From Ideonella alba (GTDB lineage: Bacteria; Pseudomonadota; Gammaproteobacteria; Burkholderiales; Burkholderiaceae_C): a DNA stretch of 64,000 bases. The translations under genes and the position numbers were made by a program. Below are positions 46,265 to 54,732 of this stretch, one piece after another. The stretch covers positions 1 through 64,000 of the forward strand of contig NZ_JAGQDF010000001.1 of NCBI RefSeq assembly GCF_018069875.1. The letters are read 5' to 3'. How positions within the stretch are numbered: the stretch's first letter is position 1; every line of letters begins with the position of its first letter. The notes beneath the pieces were generated by a model that worked only from the letters and a program-made list of their open reading frames with translations, did not search any database and was not told where the DNA came from.

Positions 46265-48964
46265 ATGACGTCTGTGCTCTGGCGCGCCCTGTGGGCGCTG
46301 AATGTCGCGCTGTGGACCCCTGCCGTCCAGGCCGGCGACGACTGCAACGACCCGGCCCCGTGGCGGGTGCTGTCCGCGGCGGCCGAGCCGGCGGTCCCGG
46401 CGCGTGCGGTGCTGGCCGATCGCTCGCACCTGCGCTGGGCGGGCGCGCCGGAGGACGGCGATGTCTGGTTGCTGGCCGCGCCGCAGGGCGGACTGCGCAC
46501 GCCGCCGGGCCAGGCGCCGCAGGGCGCGGTGCAGCGCTGGCGCCTGTCCGCCGCCGGCGCGGTGCCGGCCGACCTCAGCCAGCGCCTGCGCTACCTGGGC
46601 GACGGCGCCTGGCACCGGCTGCCCGCCGACGCCGTGGCGGCGCTGCCCGCGGTGCTGCGAGGTGACGCACGCGTGGTCCGGCTGGACGACGACGGCCGTG
46701 TGCTCGCCGCCGCCGGCCTGCAGATCGCCGGGGCGCTGGATGATCTGTATGCCGCGGCCGAGTCACTCGAGGACCTGGGGGCCCATCCGGGCGCCACCGG
46801 GAGCCGCTGGCGCCTGTGGGCGCCGACGGCGCAGGCGGTCTCGCTGTGCCTGTACCGCAGCGACCAGGGCCCGGCCGTCGGCCAGCATCCGCTGCAACGT
46901 GACGAGGCCACCGGCAGCTGGCAGCTGTCGCTGCCAGGCGATGCCCGCGGCCGCTACTACCGCTACCTGGTGGATGTGTGGGTGCCGGGCACGGGCCTGG
47001 TGCGCCAGCGGGTGGCCGATCCCTATGCGGTGTCGGCGGGGGTCGACGCGCGCCGCTCGTACGTCAGCGGCCTCGACGAGGCAGCCGTCACCCCCCGGGG
47101 CTGGTCCCATGACCGTGCACCGGCCACCGTGCGCCAGGCCACCGACATGACGGTCTATGAGCTGCACCTGCGCGACTTCTCGGTTGGCGACGCCAGCGTG
47201 CCGCTGCGCGACCGTGGCCGCTACACCGCCTTCACCCACGCCCGCAGCACCGGCATGCACCACCTGCGCACGCTGGCCCGCGCCGGCCTGACCGACGTGC
47301 ACCTGCTGCCGGTGTTCGACCATGGCGCCGTGCCCGAAGCCGGCTGCGTCACGCCCGCTCCCCACGGCGGCCCGGCCGACGCGACCCAGCAGGCTGCGGT
47401 GGCCGCCAGCGCAGCGCGCGATTGCTTCAACTGGGGCTACGACCCGGTGCTGTTCAATGCCCCGGAGGGCAGCTACAGCCGCCGGGCGGCCGATGGTGCG
47501 TCGCGCCTGCACGAGTTCCGCCAGATGGTGATGGCGCTGCACCGCGCCGGTCTGCGGGTGGGCATGGATGTGGTCTACAACCACACCGTGGCCTCTGGCC
47601 AGCACCCCAACGCGGTGCTCGACCGGGTGGTGCCGGGCTACTACCACCGCCTGAACGCCGACGGCGTGGTCGAGCGCAGCACCTGCTGCGACAACACCGC
47701 CACCGAGCACCGGATGATGGGCAAGCTGCTGGTGGACTCGGTGCTGCTGTGGGCCCGGGCGCACCACATCGACAGCTTCCGCTTCGACCTGATGGGTCAC
47801 CAGCCGCGCGCGCTGATGGAGCGGCTGCAGCAGCGGCTGCGCAGCGAGCTGCCAGACCGTGTGATCCCCCTGATCGGCGAAGGCTGGAACTTCGGCGAGG
47901 TGGCCCACGGGACGCGCTTCGAGCAGGCCAGCCAGCTCAGCCTGAACGGCAGCGGCATCGGCAGCTTCAACGACCGCTTGCGTGACGCCGTGCGGGGTGG
48001 CGGTGCCGGCGACAGCGGCGTCGCGCTGTTGCAGCGCGCCGGCTGGGCCTTCGGCCTGGCCGACCGCAGCGCGGACGACGCCGAGCTGCAGCGCGCCGCC
48101 CTGTGGCTGCGCGCCGGCGCCGCCGGCAGCCTGCGCCGGTACCCGCTGCGCCAGCCTGACGGCAGCGTGCGCGAGGCGCAGGCCGTCGACTACGCCGGTC
48201 AGCCGGCCGGCTACGCGAGCCAGCCCACCGAGGTGGTCAACTACGTCGAGAACCACGACAACCAGACGCTGTTCGACAACGGCGTGATGAAGCTGCCGCC
48301 CGACACGCCGCGCGAGGTGCGTGCGCGCGCCCAGCTGGTGGCCCTGGCCACAGTGGCCTTCAGCCAGGGGGTGGCCTACTTCCACGCCGGGGGCGAGCTG
48401 CTGCGCAGCAAGAGCCTGGACCGCAACAGCTTCGACTCGGGCGACTGGTTCAACCGCATCGACTGGACCGGCCGGGGCAACTTCTTCGGCACCGGCCTGC
48501 CGCCCGCGGGCGACAACCAGGCCGACTGGCCGGCGATGCGCGAGCGCCTGGCCGACCCCCGCATCGCACCGACGGCGCGCGAGATCACGCTGGTGCGTGA
48601 GGGTTTCATCGACCTGCTGCGCATCCGCGCCAGCACGCCGCTGTTGCGCCTGGGCAGCGCCGACGAGGTGCTGCAACGCGTGCATGTGCTGCCCACCGAG
48701 CCCGCGCTGCTGGCTGTCCACATCGACGGGCGCCGCGGTGCAGACGCGGTGTTCGGCGCGCTGTTGCTGGTCGTCAATGCCAGCCGCGAGGCGCGGCGCT
48801 TCACGCCGCCCGAAGGACGCTGGGCCCTGCACCCCGCGCTGGCCAGCGGCACCGGTGTGCTGCAGCGCGGCGCCCGCTGCGCGGCCCCGGGACCCGAGGG
48901 GTCCATCACGGTGCCGGCCCAGAGCGTGCTGGCCTGTGTGCTGCCCCGGGCGTCATCGCCCTGA
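46265..48964 (+). CDS. Exported pullulanase-type alpha-1,6-glucosidase
   Basis: This is an 899-residue debranching enzyme with a signal peptide (about 1-23, VQA-G cleavage). An N-terminal beta region, then a CBM48-type domain (SRWRLWAPTAQAVSLCLYRSD), then the GH13 barrel: MTVYELHLRDFS, NWGYDPVLFNAPEGSYS (pullulanase mark), MDVVYNHTVAS, SFRFDLMGHQ (nucleophile Asp), LIGEGWNFGEV (acid/base Glu) and YVENHDNQTLFD (third Asp). It removes alpha-1,6 branches of pullulan, starch or glycogen. The ATG at 46265 leads directly into the signal peptide but has no SD. An ATG at 46223 has GGAAG upstream but adds an acidic N-terminus. It converges with the SbtA gene. Confidence 0.92.
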   Translation: MTSVLWRALWALNVALWTPAVQAGDDCNDPAPWRVLSAAAEPAVPARAVLADRSHLRWAGAPEDGDVWLLAAPQGGLRTPPGQAPQGAVQRWRLSAAGAVPADLSQRLRYLGDGAWHRLPADAVAALPAVLRGDARVVRLDDDGRVLAAAGLQIAGALDDLYAAAESLEDLGAHPGATGSRWRLWAPTAQAVSLCLYRSDQGPAVGQHPLQRDEATGSWQLSLPGDARGRYYRYLVDVWVPGTGLVRQRVADPYAVSAGVDARRSYVSGLDEAAVTPRGWSHDRAPATVRQATDMTVYELHLRDFSVGDASVPLRDRGRYTAFTHARSTGMHHLRTLARAGLTDVHLLPVFDHGAVPEAGCVTPAPHGGPADATQQAAVAASAARDCFNWGYDPVLFNAPEGSYSRRAADGASRLHEFRQMVMALHRAGLRVGMDVVYNHTVASGQHPNAVLDRVVPGYYHRLNADGVVERSTCCDNTATEHRMMGKLLVDSVLLWARAHHIDSFRFDLMGHQPRALMERLQQRLRSELPDRVIPLIGEGWNFGEVAHGTRFEQASQLSLNGSGIGSFNDRLRDAVRGGGAGDSGVALLQRAGWAFGLADRSADDAELQRAALWLRAGAAGSLRRYPLRQPDGSVREAQAVDYAGQPAGYASQPTEVVNYVENHDNQTLFDNGVMKLPPDTPREVRARAQLVALATVAFSQGVAYFHAGGELLRSKSLDRNSFDSGDWFNRIDWTGRGNFFGTGLPPAGDNQADWPAMRERLADPRIAPTAREITLVREGFIDLLRIRASTPLLRLGSADEVLQRVHVLPTEPALLAVHIDGRRGADAVFGALLLVVNASREARRFTPPEGRWALHPALASGTGVLQRGARCAAPGPEGSITVPAQSVLACVLPRASSP

Positions 48965-48980
48965 GGGGCTCACGCGGTCG

Positions 48981-49973
48981 TCAGCCCAGCACCTGGCGCG
49001 CGGCCGCGGTGTACAGCGGAATGCCCAGCACCAGGTTGAAGGGAAAGGTCAGGCCCAGCGACAGGCCGACGTAGACCGCCGGCCGGGCCTCCGGGACCGC
49101 GTGGCGCAGCACCGCCGGCACCGCGATGTACGAGGCGCTGGCGGCCAGCACCATCAGCACCGCGCCATCGGCGGCGCCCAGACCCACCAGCGCGGCCAGG
49201 GCCAGTGCCAGCGTCGCGTGCAGCAGCGGGCCGCCCACGCCGTACAGCCACAGCGCCGGCGGCAGGCCGCGCAGGCTGCCCAGGTGGCGGGCGGTCAGCA
49301 GGCCCATGTCCAGCAGGAAGAAGGCGAGCAGGCCCTTGAACAGGTCGCCGGTGAACAGCGTCATCGAGCGCGCGCCGGCATCACCCGTGGCCAGGCCCAC
49401 CAGCAGGGAACCCATCAGCAGCAGCAGGCCGCCGTCGGTACAGGCCTCCCGCACGGCCGTGCCCAGCGGTGTGCCGCTGCCCGTCGTCACCGTGGGCGTG
49501 CCGCCGCCAGCAGGCGCCGCTGCGAGCCGGCTGCGCAGCACCTGGGCAGAGGCCACCGCCAGCAGGATCGCCGGCGATTCCATCAGCGCCATCGCGGCCG
49601 CCATGTGGCCACCGGCCGGCGTGCCCTGCTGCTCCAGCACGTGCATCGCGGTGATGAAGGTCACCGCGCTCACGCTGCCATAGGTGGCCGCCACCGCCAG
49701 CGCATCAAAGGGCGGCAGCAGGCGACGCAAGGCCAGCCAGGCCAGTGCCGGCACCACCACCGACAGCACCACGGCGCAGGCCAGGGACGCCGCGATGTCC
49801 AGCGTCATGCCCGAGCGGGCCAGGGCGAAGCCGCCCTTCAGCCCCAGCGCCATCAGCAGGTACAGCGCCAGGAAGCGGGAGAGCTGGGGCGGCACCTCCA
49901 GCGAGGATTTCATCAGGCCCGCGGCGACGCCGAGGGCGAAAAACAGCAGGGCAGGGTCCAGCAGAGCGTTCAT
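48981..49973 (-). CDS. SbtA-type sodium-dependent bicarbonate permease
   Basis: This is a 330-residue membrane protein with about ten hydrophobic segments in the arrangement of the SbtA/DUF897 family: FFALGVAAGLMKSSLEVPPQLSRFLALYLLMALGLKGG, VTFITAMHVLEQQG, and a C-terminal half with FLLDMGLLTARHLG and AASASYIAVPAVLRHAVPEA. Cyanobacterial SbtA imports bicarbonate with sodium; the substrate of this proteobacterial member is inferred from that. It is divergent from a LysR regulator across 74 bp, an arrangement seen for inorganic-carbon genes. Confidence 0.85.
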   Translation of the reverse strand: MNALLDPALLFFALGVAAGLMKSSLEVPPQLSRFLALYLLMALGLKGGFALARSGMTLDIAASLACAVVLSVVVPALAWLALRRLLPPFDALAVAATYGSVSAVTFITAMHVLEQQGTPAGGHMAAAMALMESPAILLAVASAQVLRSRLAAAPAGGGTPTVTTGSGTPLGTAVREACTDGGLLLLMGSLLVGLATGDAGARSMTLFTGDLFKGLLAFFLLDMGLLTARHLGSLRGLPPALWLYGVGGPLLHATLALALAALVGLGAADGAVLMVLAASASYIAVPAVLRHAVPEARPAVYVGLSLGLTFPFNLVLGIPLYTAAARQVLG

Positions 49974-50047
49974 GGGGACGGGATGCTAGGGCTTCAAGGG
50001 CTTGTTGAAAAATCGATAATCCGGATTCAGGACATATCAAATCATCT

Positions 50048-50953
50048 ATGGATCCAAGTTTCCGACGACTGCGCCTGCTGCTGGCCTTGTCGCGCACCGG
50101 CAGCATCACGGCCGCGGCGCGCGACTGCCATGTGAGCCAGCCCACCGCGTCGATGCAGCTGCGCGAGTTGTCCGAGGCGCTGGGCCTGCCCCTGCACGAG
50201 GCCGCCGGTCGTCGGGTGCGACTGACCGCGGCCGGCCACGAGGTGGCCGCAGCGGCCCAGCGCATGGTCGACGAGTGGGAGGCGCTGGAGCAGCGCATCG
50301 CCGCGATGAAAGGCCTGGAGCAGGGGCGCCTGCGGGTGTGCATGGCCAGCACGGCGAAGTACTTCCTGCCGCGCATGCTCGGTCCGTTCTGCCAGGCCCA
50401 CCCCGGCATCGACATCACGCTGGAGGTGCTGAACCGCGACCGCGTGGTGCAGCGCCTGCGCGAGCAGCTGGATGACCTCTACCTGCTGTCGCAACCACCG
50501 CGTGACATCGCCCACCAGGCCGAGACGCTGATGGACAACCCGCTGGTGCTGATCGCGCCACTGGACCACCCGCTGGCTGCCGTGCCGCGGCTGCGCTGGC
50601 AGCGACTGCGTGGCGAACCTTTCATCCTGCGCGAGCACGGGTCGGGCACGCGCCTCGCGGTGGATGCCCACCTGGCCGCGCTGGGCCTGCAGCCGCGCGT
50701 GCGGCTGGAACTGGGCGACAACGAGGCGATCAAGCAGGCGGTGGCGGCCGGCATGGGCCTGGGGGTGGTGTCGCGCCATGCGCTGGCGGCGGACCCGGCC
50801 CGCGAAGGCCTGGCGCTGCCGTCGGTACAGCGCTTTCCGGTGCCCTCGTCGTGGTCGGTGCTGTGGCCCGCGGGTCGCCGCCTGTCGCCCGCGGCGCAGG
50901 CCTTTGTCGCCCACCTGCATGCGGCGTCGGCGGGCTGGGAGGCGCACTCCTGA
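50048..50953 (+). CDS. LysR-family regulator, CbbR/CmpR-like
   Basis: This is a 301-residue LysR regulator. The winged HTH (RLRLLLALSRTGSITAAARDCHVSQPTASMQLRELSEALG) and effector domain (RLRVCMASTAKYFLPRMLGPFCQAHPGIDITLEVLNRDRVVQRL) follow the CbbR/CmpR pattern, regulators of CO2 fixation and bicarbonate transport genes. The divergent SbtA-type permease is its probable target. An AT-rich stretch with the palindrome AATCCGGATT (50018-50027) lies between them and could be the binding site. No Calvin-cycle gene is in the window. Confidence 0.88.
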   Translation: MDPSFRRLRLLLALSRTGSITAAARDCHVSQPTASMQLRELSEALGLPLHEAAGRRVRLTAAGHEVAAAAQRMVDEWEALEQRIAAMKGLEQGRLRVCMASTAKYFLPRMLGPFCQAHPGIDITLEVLNRDRVVQRLREQLDDLYLLSQPPRDIAHQAETLMDNPLVLIAPLDHPLAAVPRLRWQRLRGEPFILREHGSGTRLAVDAHLAALGLQPRVRLELGDNEAIKQAVAAGMGLGVVSRHALAADPAREGLALPSVQRFPVPSSWSVLWPAGRRLSPAAQAFVAHLHAASAGWEAHS

Positions 50954-51210
50954 GCCGCTGGCCCCGGGCGCGCCCGGCGGCCCGGGTGGTCAGCGGCCCG
51001 CACCCGTGGTCGCGCCTCGACCCGGTCCGCCACCGCGGCCTGCGCCCGGCGACAATGCTGGTGTTCCATCCAGCTTCGATGCCCATGGGTCTTGAGGGTT
51101 CACTTTCGAACCCCTTCCCAAGTCCTTGTTTGTGAAGCGAAATTTACGCGACGCTGCCTTTGCAATCGCGTGTAAGTGACTGATTTCATTGAATTTTTTG
51201 CTCGGATGCG

Positions 51211-51239
51211 TTGACCCTGGGTGGGTGGTGGGGTAAAGT
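51211..51239 (+). promoter_or_regulatory. Sigma-70 promoter of the dcw cluster (Pmra)
   Basis: TTGACC (51211-51216), a 17-base spacer and TAAAGT (51234-51239) make a good sigma-70 promoter 29 bp before the mraZ GTG. The surrounding 50954-51267 region holds no gene. Its right half (51121-51210) is markedly richer in A and T than its surroundings. Confidence 0.7.
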
Positions 51240-51250
51240 GGGGGAAAGTG
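51218..51250 (+). promoter_or_regulatory. MraZ-binding direct repeats
   Basis: GTGGGGTAAA (51228-51237) and GTGGGGGAAA (51238-51247) are 10-bp direct repeats, followed by GTG at 51248 and preceded by TGGGTGGG. MraZ is known to bind TGGG-type repeats with 10-bp period at its own promoter. Here they overlap the -10 and spacer, which fits autorepression of the cluster. Confidence 0.75.
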
Positions 51251-51267
51251 CACTTTTGTAGGTTCTC

Positions 51268-51708
51268 GTGTCCGATTTTGTGTTCCAAGGCGAGTCTGCG
51301 CTGACGCTGGACGGCAAGGGGCGGGTCACCGTCCCCGCCCGTTTCCGCGATGTGCTGGCCGCCCTGTGCGCCGGACAGATGACCGTGACCAAGCACCCCA
51401 GCCGCTGCCTGCTGCTGTTTCCGCGCCCGGCCTGGGTGGAGTTCCGCGGCAAGCTGATGGCGCTGCCGATGGGCTCCGAGGCCTGGCGGCGCCTGTTCAT
51501 CGGCAGCGCGATGGATGTCGAGATCGACGGCGGCTCGCGCGTGCTGCTGTCGCCCGAGCTGCGCCAATGGGCCGGCCTGGGCAAGGACCTGATGCTGGTG
51601 GGCATGGGCTCGCGCATGGAGATCTGGGACCGCGAGCGCTACCTGGCCAACGAAGAGGCCACGCTGGCCGGCCCGATGCCCGATGGCCTGGCCAACATGG
51701 TGATGTGA
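51268..51708 (+). CDS. mraZ: Transcriptional regulator MraZ
   Basis: This is a 146-residue DNA-binding protein that forms rings and represses the dcw operon. It has two AbrB/SpoVT-like half domains, seen as [19 protein letters not shown] (about 12-30) and [19 protein letters not shown] (about 86-104). It starts with GTG shortly after the promoter with its presumed binding repeats. It is the first gene of the cluster and its stop is 1 bp before rsmH. Confidence 0.95.
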   Translation: MSDFVFQGESALTLDGKGRVTVPARFRDVLAALCAGQMTVTKHPSRCLLLFPRPAWVEFRGKLMALPMGSEAWRRLFIGSAMDVEIDGGSRVLLSPELRQWAGLGKDLMLVGMGSRMEIWDRERYLANEEATLAGPMPDGLANMVM

Positions 51709-51709
51709 C

Positions 51710-52663
51710 GTGAGCGACGCCCCGTTCACCCACACCACCGTGCTGCTGCACGAGACCGTCGAGGCGGTGCTCGCGCGGCCCGAGGGCTGCTATGTGGACG
51801 GCACCTTCGGCCGCGGTGGTCACTCACGGCTGCTGCTGTCGAAGCTGGCGCCCGCCGGTCGCCTGATCGCCTTCGACAAGGACCCCGAGGCGGTGGCCGC
51901 CGCCACCTCTGGCGCCAACGCCATCACCGACCCGCGCTTCGAGATCCGCCACGCCAGCTTCACCGCGATGGTCGAGCTGCTGGCCGAGCGCGGCGCCGGC
52001 ACGCTGGACGGCGTGATGCTGGACCTGGGCGTCTCGTCGCCGCAGATCGACAACCCCGAGCGCGGGTTCAGCTTCCGTTTCGACGGTCCGCTGGACATGC
52101 GCATGGATCCGACCCGTGGCGAGTCCGCCGCGGATTTCTTGGCCCGCGCCGACGAGCGCCAGATAGCACAGGTGATTCGCGACTATGGGGAAGAACGGTT
52201 TGCTGTACCGATTTCAAAGGCGCTTGCTGCTCGCCGGGCGAGCGGGAAGCCTGTTCGAACCACAGGCGAGCTGGCCGAGCTCGTGGCTCGCACGGTCAAG
52301 ACCCGCGAGCCGGGCCAGGACCCTGCAACGCGCACATTTCAGGCTCTACGGATTCTCGTCAACGCCGAGCTTGAAGAGCTCGAGCAGGGACTGAGTGCCG
52401 CGCTGGAACTGCTGCGTGAGGGCGGCCGCCTGGCGGTGATCAGCTTCCACTCGCTGGAAGACCGCATCGTCAAGAGCTTCATCGCCCGCGAGAGCAAGGC
52501 CGAGGTCGATCGCCGCGCACCCTTTGCGCCGCCCACGCGGCCGCTGCGCCTGAAGGCGCTGGGCCGCATTCGCGCCGGGCAGGCCGAGCTGTCGGTCAAT
52601 CCGCGCGCCCGCTCGGCGGTGCTGCGCGTGGCCGAGCGCACGCCGGAGGGCTTCGTCGCATGA
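51710..52663 (+). CDS. rsmH: 16S rRNA (cytosine-1402-N4)-methyltransferase
   Basis: This is a 317-residue SAM-dependent enzyme (formerly MraW) that methylates C1402 in the ribosomal P site. It has [16 protein letters not shown] for SAM binding, [34 protein letters not shown], and the C-terminal [15 protein letters not shown] and [14 protein letters not shown]. It starts with GTG. Between about 52160 and 52400 the codons change: ATA, GTA, TCA, CTA, CGA and GGA, almost absent elsewhere, cluster in this stretch while the protein stays family-like. Confidence 0.96.
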   Translation: MSDAPFTHTTVLLHETVEAVLARPEGCYVDGTFGRGGHSRLLLSKLAPAGRLIAFDKDPEAVAAATSGANAITDPRFEIRHASFTAMVELLAERGAGTLDGVMLDLGVSSPQIDNPERGFSFRFDGPLDMRMDPTRGESAADFLARADERQIAQVIRDYGEERFAVPISKALAARRASGKPVRTTGELAELVARTVKTREPGQDPATRTFQALRILVNAELEELEQGLSAALELLREGGRLAVISFHSLEDRIVKSFIARESKAEVDRRAPFAPPTRPLRLKALGRIRAGQAELSVNPRARSAVLRVAERTPEGFVA

Positions 52664-52956
52664 TGCGCCTGTCCGTGCTGCTGCTGATCGCGCTGGTTGC
52701 CAGCGGCCTGTACCTGGTGCGCACCAGCTACGAGTCGCGCCGCCTGTTCGTCGAGATCGAGAAGGCCAAGAACGACGAGAAGCAGCTGCTGGCCGATGAA
52801 AAGCGCCTGGACGCCGAGCGCCAGGCCCAGGCGACCCACCTGCGCGTCGAGCGCGTGGCGCGCGAGAAGCTGGGCATGCGCATGGCGGCCCCGGATGTCA
52901 CCGTCTATGTCAGTGATGCGCGCAGCGCGTCCGGTGCCTCGGGGGCCCTGCGGTGA
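52660..52956 (+). CDS. ftsL: Cell division protein FtsL
   Basis: This is a 98-residue bitopic inner-membrane protein with a transmembrane helix at about 4-20, then a periplasmic coiled coil ([31 protein letters not shown]). It forms the FtsQLB complex that activates FtsWI at the septum. It overlaps rsmH by 4 bp (ATGA) and ftsI by 4 bp (GTGA). Two adjacent ATGs (52660, 52663) are possible starts. Confidence 0.93.
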   Translation: MMRLSVLLLIALVASGLYLVRTSYESRRLFVEIEKAKNDEKQLLADEKRLDAERQAQATHLRVERVAREKLGMRMAAPDVTVYVSDARSASGASGALR

Positions 52957-54731
52957 AACTCTTCCAGCGCTCGGCCAGCACCGGCGTGCAGTCGGTGCGT
53001 GGCGTCAACTACTCCAGCAGCCCGCTGCTGGCCTCCAAGACCCCGCCCTGGCGCAGCCGCTTCCTGGTGATGCTGTTCGGCGCGGGCTCGGTGGTGCTGG
53101 TCGGCCGCGCGCTCTACATCCAGGTGCTGCAGTCCGAGTTCTTCCAGAAGAAGGGCGAGGAGCGCTATGCGTCCACCGTGGCGCTGCCGGCCAACCGGGG
53201 CCGTATCGTCGACCGCGAGGGCCGCATCCTGGCGATCAGCGTCAATGCGCCCACCATCGCGGTCAACCCGCAGCACTTCCAGGCCAGCGGCGAGCAGAAG
53301 AAGGAGCTGGCCACGCTGCTCAAGCTGCCGCTCAAGGAGGTCGACCAGCGTCTGGCCGACGGCGGCGCCTATGCGGTGCTGCGTCGCCAGGTGGACGACG
53401 GCGTGGCCCAGCAGGTGCGCGCGCTGAAGATCAAGGGCCTGCAGTTCGAACCCGGCTACATCCGCCGCTACCCCGAGAGCGAAGCCGCCGCGCACGTGGT
53501 GGGCTTCACCGACATCGAGGACCACGGCCAGGAAGGCATCGAGCTGGCTCTGCAGCGCCAGTTGAAGGGCCAGGGCGGCTCGCGCGCGGTGGTCAAGGAC
53601 CGGCTGGGCCGGGTGGTCGAGGAACTGGGCGACCCGGTCGATCCGCGCGACGGCCGCGACGTGACGCTGACCATCGACTCCAAGGTCCAGGCCCTGGCCT
53701 ACCAGCGCCTGCGCGACGCGGTGCAGCAACACAAGGCCAAGGCCGGCTCGGTGGTGGTGCTCGACGCCCAGACCGGCGAGATCCTGGCGCTGGCCAACTA
53801 CCCCAGCTATGTGCCGGGTGACCGCCGCAACCTCAGCGGCAACCAGCTGCGCAACCGCGCGATCACCGACGTCTTCGAGCCCGGCTCCACCGTCAAGCCC
53901 TTCATCATCGGCCGGGCGCTGGAAGAAGGCCTGGTGCGCCCCGAGACCGTGCTGGACACCCGGCCCTTCATGGTCGGCCCGCTGCGCGTCAATGATGGCG
54001 ACCACGGCCGCCCCGAGATGTCGGTGGCGCAGATCATCCAGAAGTCGTCCAACGTCGGCACGGTCAAGCTGGCCCAGCGCATCGACACCCGCACCATGGG
54101 CGAGCTCTACCAGAGCGTGGGCTTCGGCCAGAAGCCGCAGATCGGCTTTCCCGGCACCGCCACCGGCAAGCTGCGGCCCTGGAAGAGCTGGCTGCCGGTC
54201 GAGAAGGCGACGATGGCCTATGGCTACGGCCTGTCGGCCTCGCTGCTGCAGATCGCCCGCGCCTACACCGCGATCGCCCGCGACGGCGAACTGGCGCCGC
54301 TGACCCTGGTCAAGGGCGGTGAGGCCCTGCCCACCGCACGCGTCTTCCGCCCCGAGACCGCCCGCACTCTGCGTCAGATGATGCGCGGCACGGTCAGCAA
54401 GGACGGCACCGCGCCGCTGGCCCAGCCGCTGGGCTACTCGGCAGGCGGCAAGACCGGCACCGCCGCCAAGCAGGAAGGCAAGGGCTACGCCAGCCACAAG
54501 TACCGCGCCTGGTTCGCCGGCTTCTCGCCGGTGGACCACCCGCGCGTGGTGGTGGCGGTGATGATCGACGAGCCCAGCAACGGGGTGTACTACGGCGGCC
54601 TGGTGGCCGCGCCGGTGTTCAAGGTCGTCGTTGAGCAGGCGCTGCGCACGCTGGGTGTGCCGCCTGATCTGGATGTCAAGCCGCAGGTGGTGGCGCAGGC
54701 GCCCGCCACCACGTCCAACAAGGTGCAGTGA
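52953..54731 (+). CDS. ftsI: Septal peptidoglycan transpeptidase FtsI (PBP3)
   Basis: This is a 592-residue class B penicillin-binding protein. The membrane anchor is about 36-55, then the dimerisation domain (ANRGRIVDREGRILA at about 80-94) and the transpeptidase domain with S312-TV-K315 (active serine in EPGSTVKPF), SSN (365-367) and K500-T-G (GGKTGTAAK). It cross-links septal peptidoglycan with FtsW. It starts with GTG overlapping the ftsL stop. Confidence 0.96.
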   Translation: MKLFQRSASTGVQSVRGVNYSSSPLLASKTPPWRSRFLVMLFGAGSVVLVGRALYIQVLQSEFFQKKGEERYASTVALPANRGRIVDREGRILAISVNAPTIAVNPQHFQASGEQKKELATLLKLPLKEVDQRLADGGAYAVLRRQVDDGVAQQVRALKIKGLQFEPGYIRRYPESEAAAHVVGFTDIEDHGQEGIELALQRQLKGQGGSRAVVKDRLGRVVEELGDPVDPRDGRDVTLTIDSKVQALAYQRLRDAVQQHKAKAGSVVVLDAQTGEILALANYPSYVPGDRRNLSGNQLRNRAITDVFEPGSTVKPFIIGRALEEGLVRPETVLDTRPFMVGPLRVNDGDHGRPEMSVAQIIQKSSNVGTVKLAQRIDTRTMGELYQSVGFGQKPQIGFPGTATGKLRPWKSWLPVEKATMAYGYGLSASLLQIARAYTAIARDGELAPLTLVKGGEALPTARVFRPETARTLRQMMRGTVSKDGTAPLAQPLGYSAGGKTGTAAKQEGKGYASHKYRAWFAGFSPVDHPRVVVAVMIDEPSNGVYYGGLVAAPVFKVVVEQALRTLGVPPDLDVKPQVVAQAPATTSNKVQ

Positions 54732-54732
54732 G

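Noticed and set aside
51049-51267. GACAAT at about 51049 as a promoter for another gene before mraZ
   Set aside because: No open frame with family features follows, and a much better promoter lies at 51211-51239.
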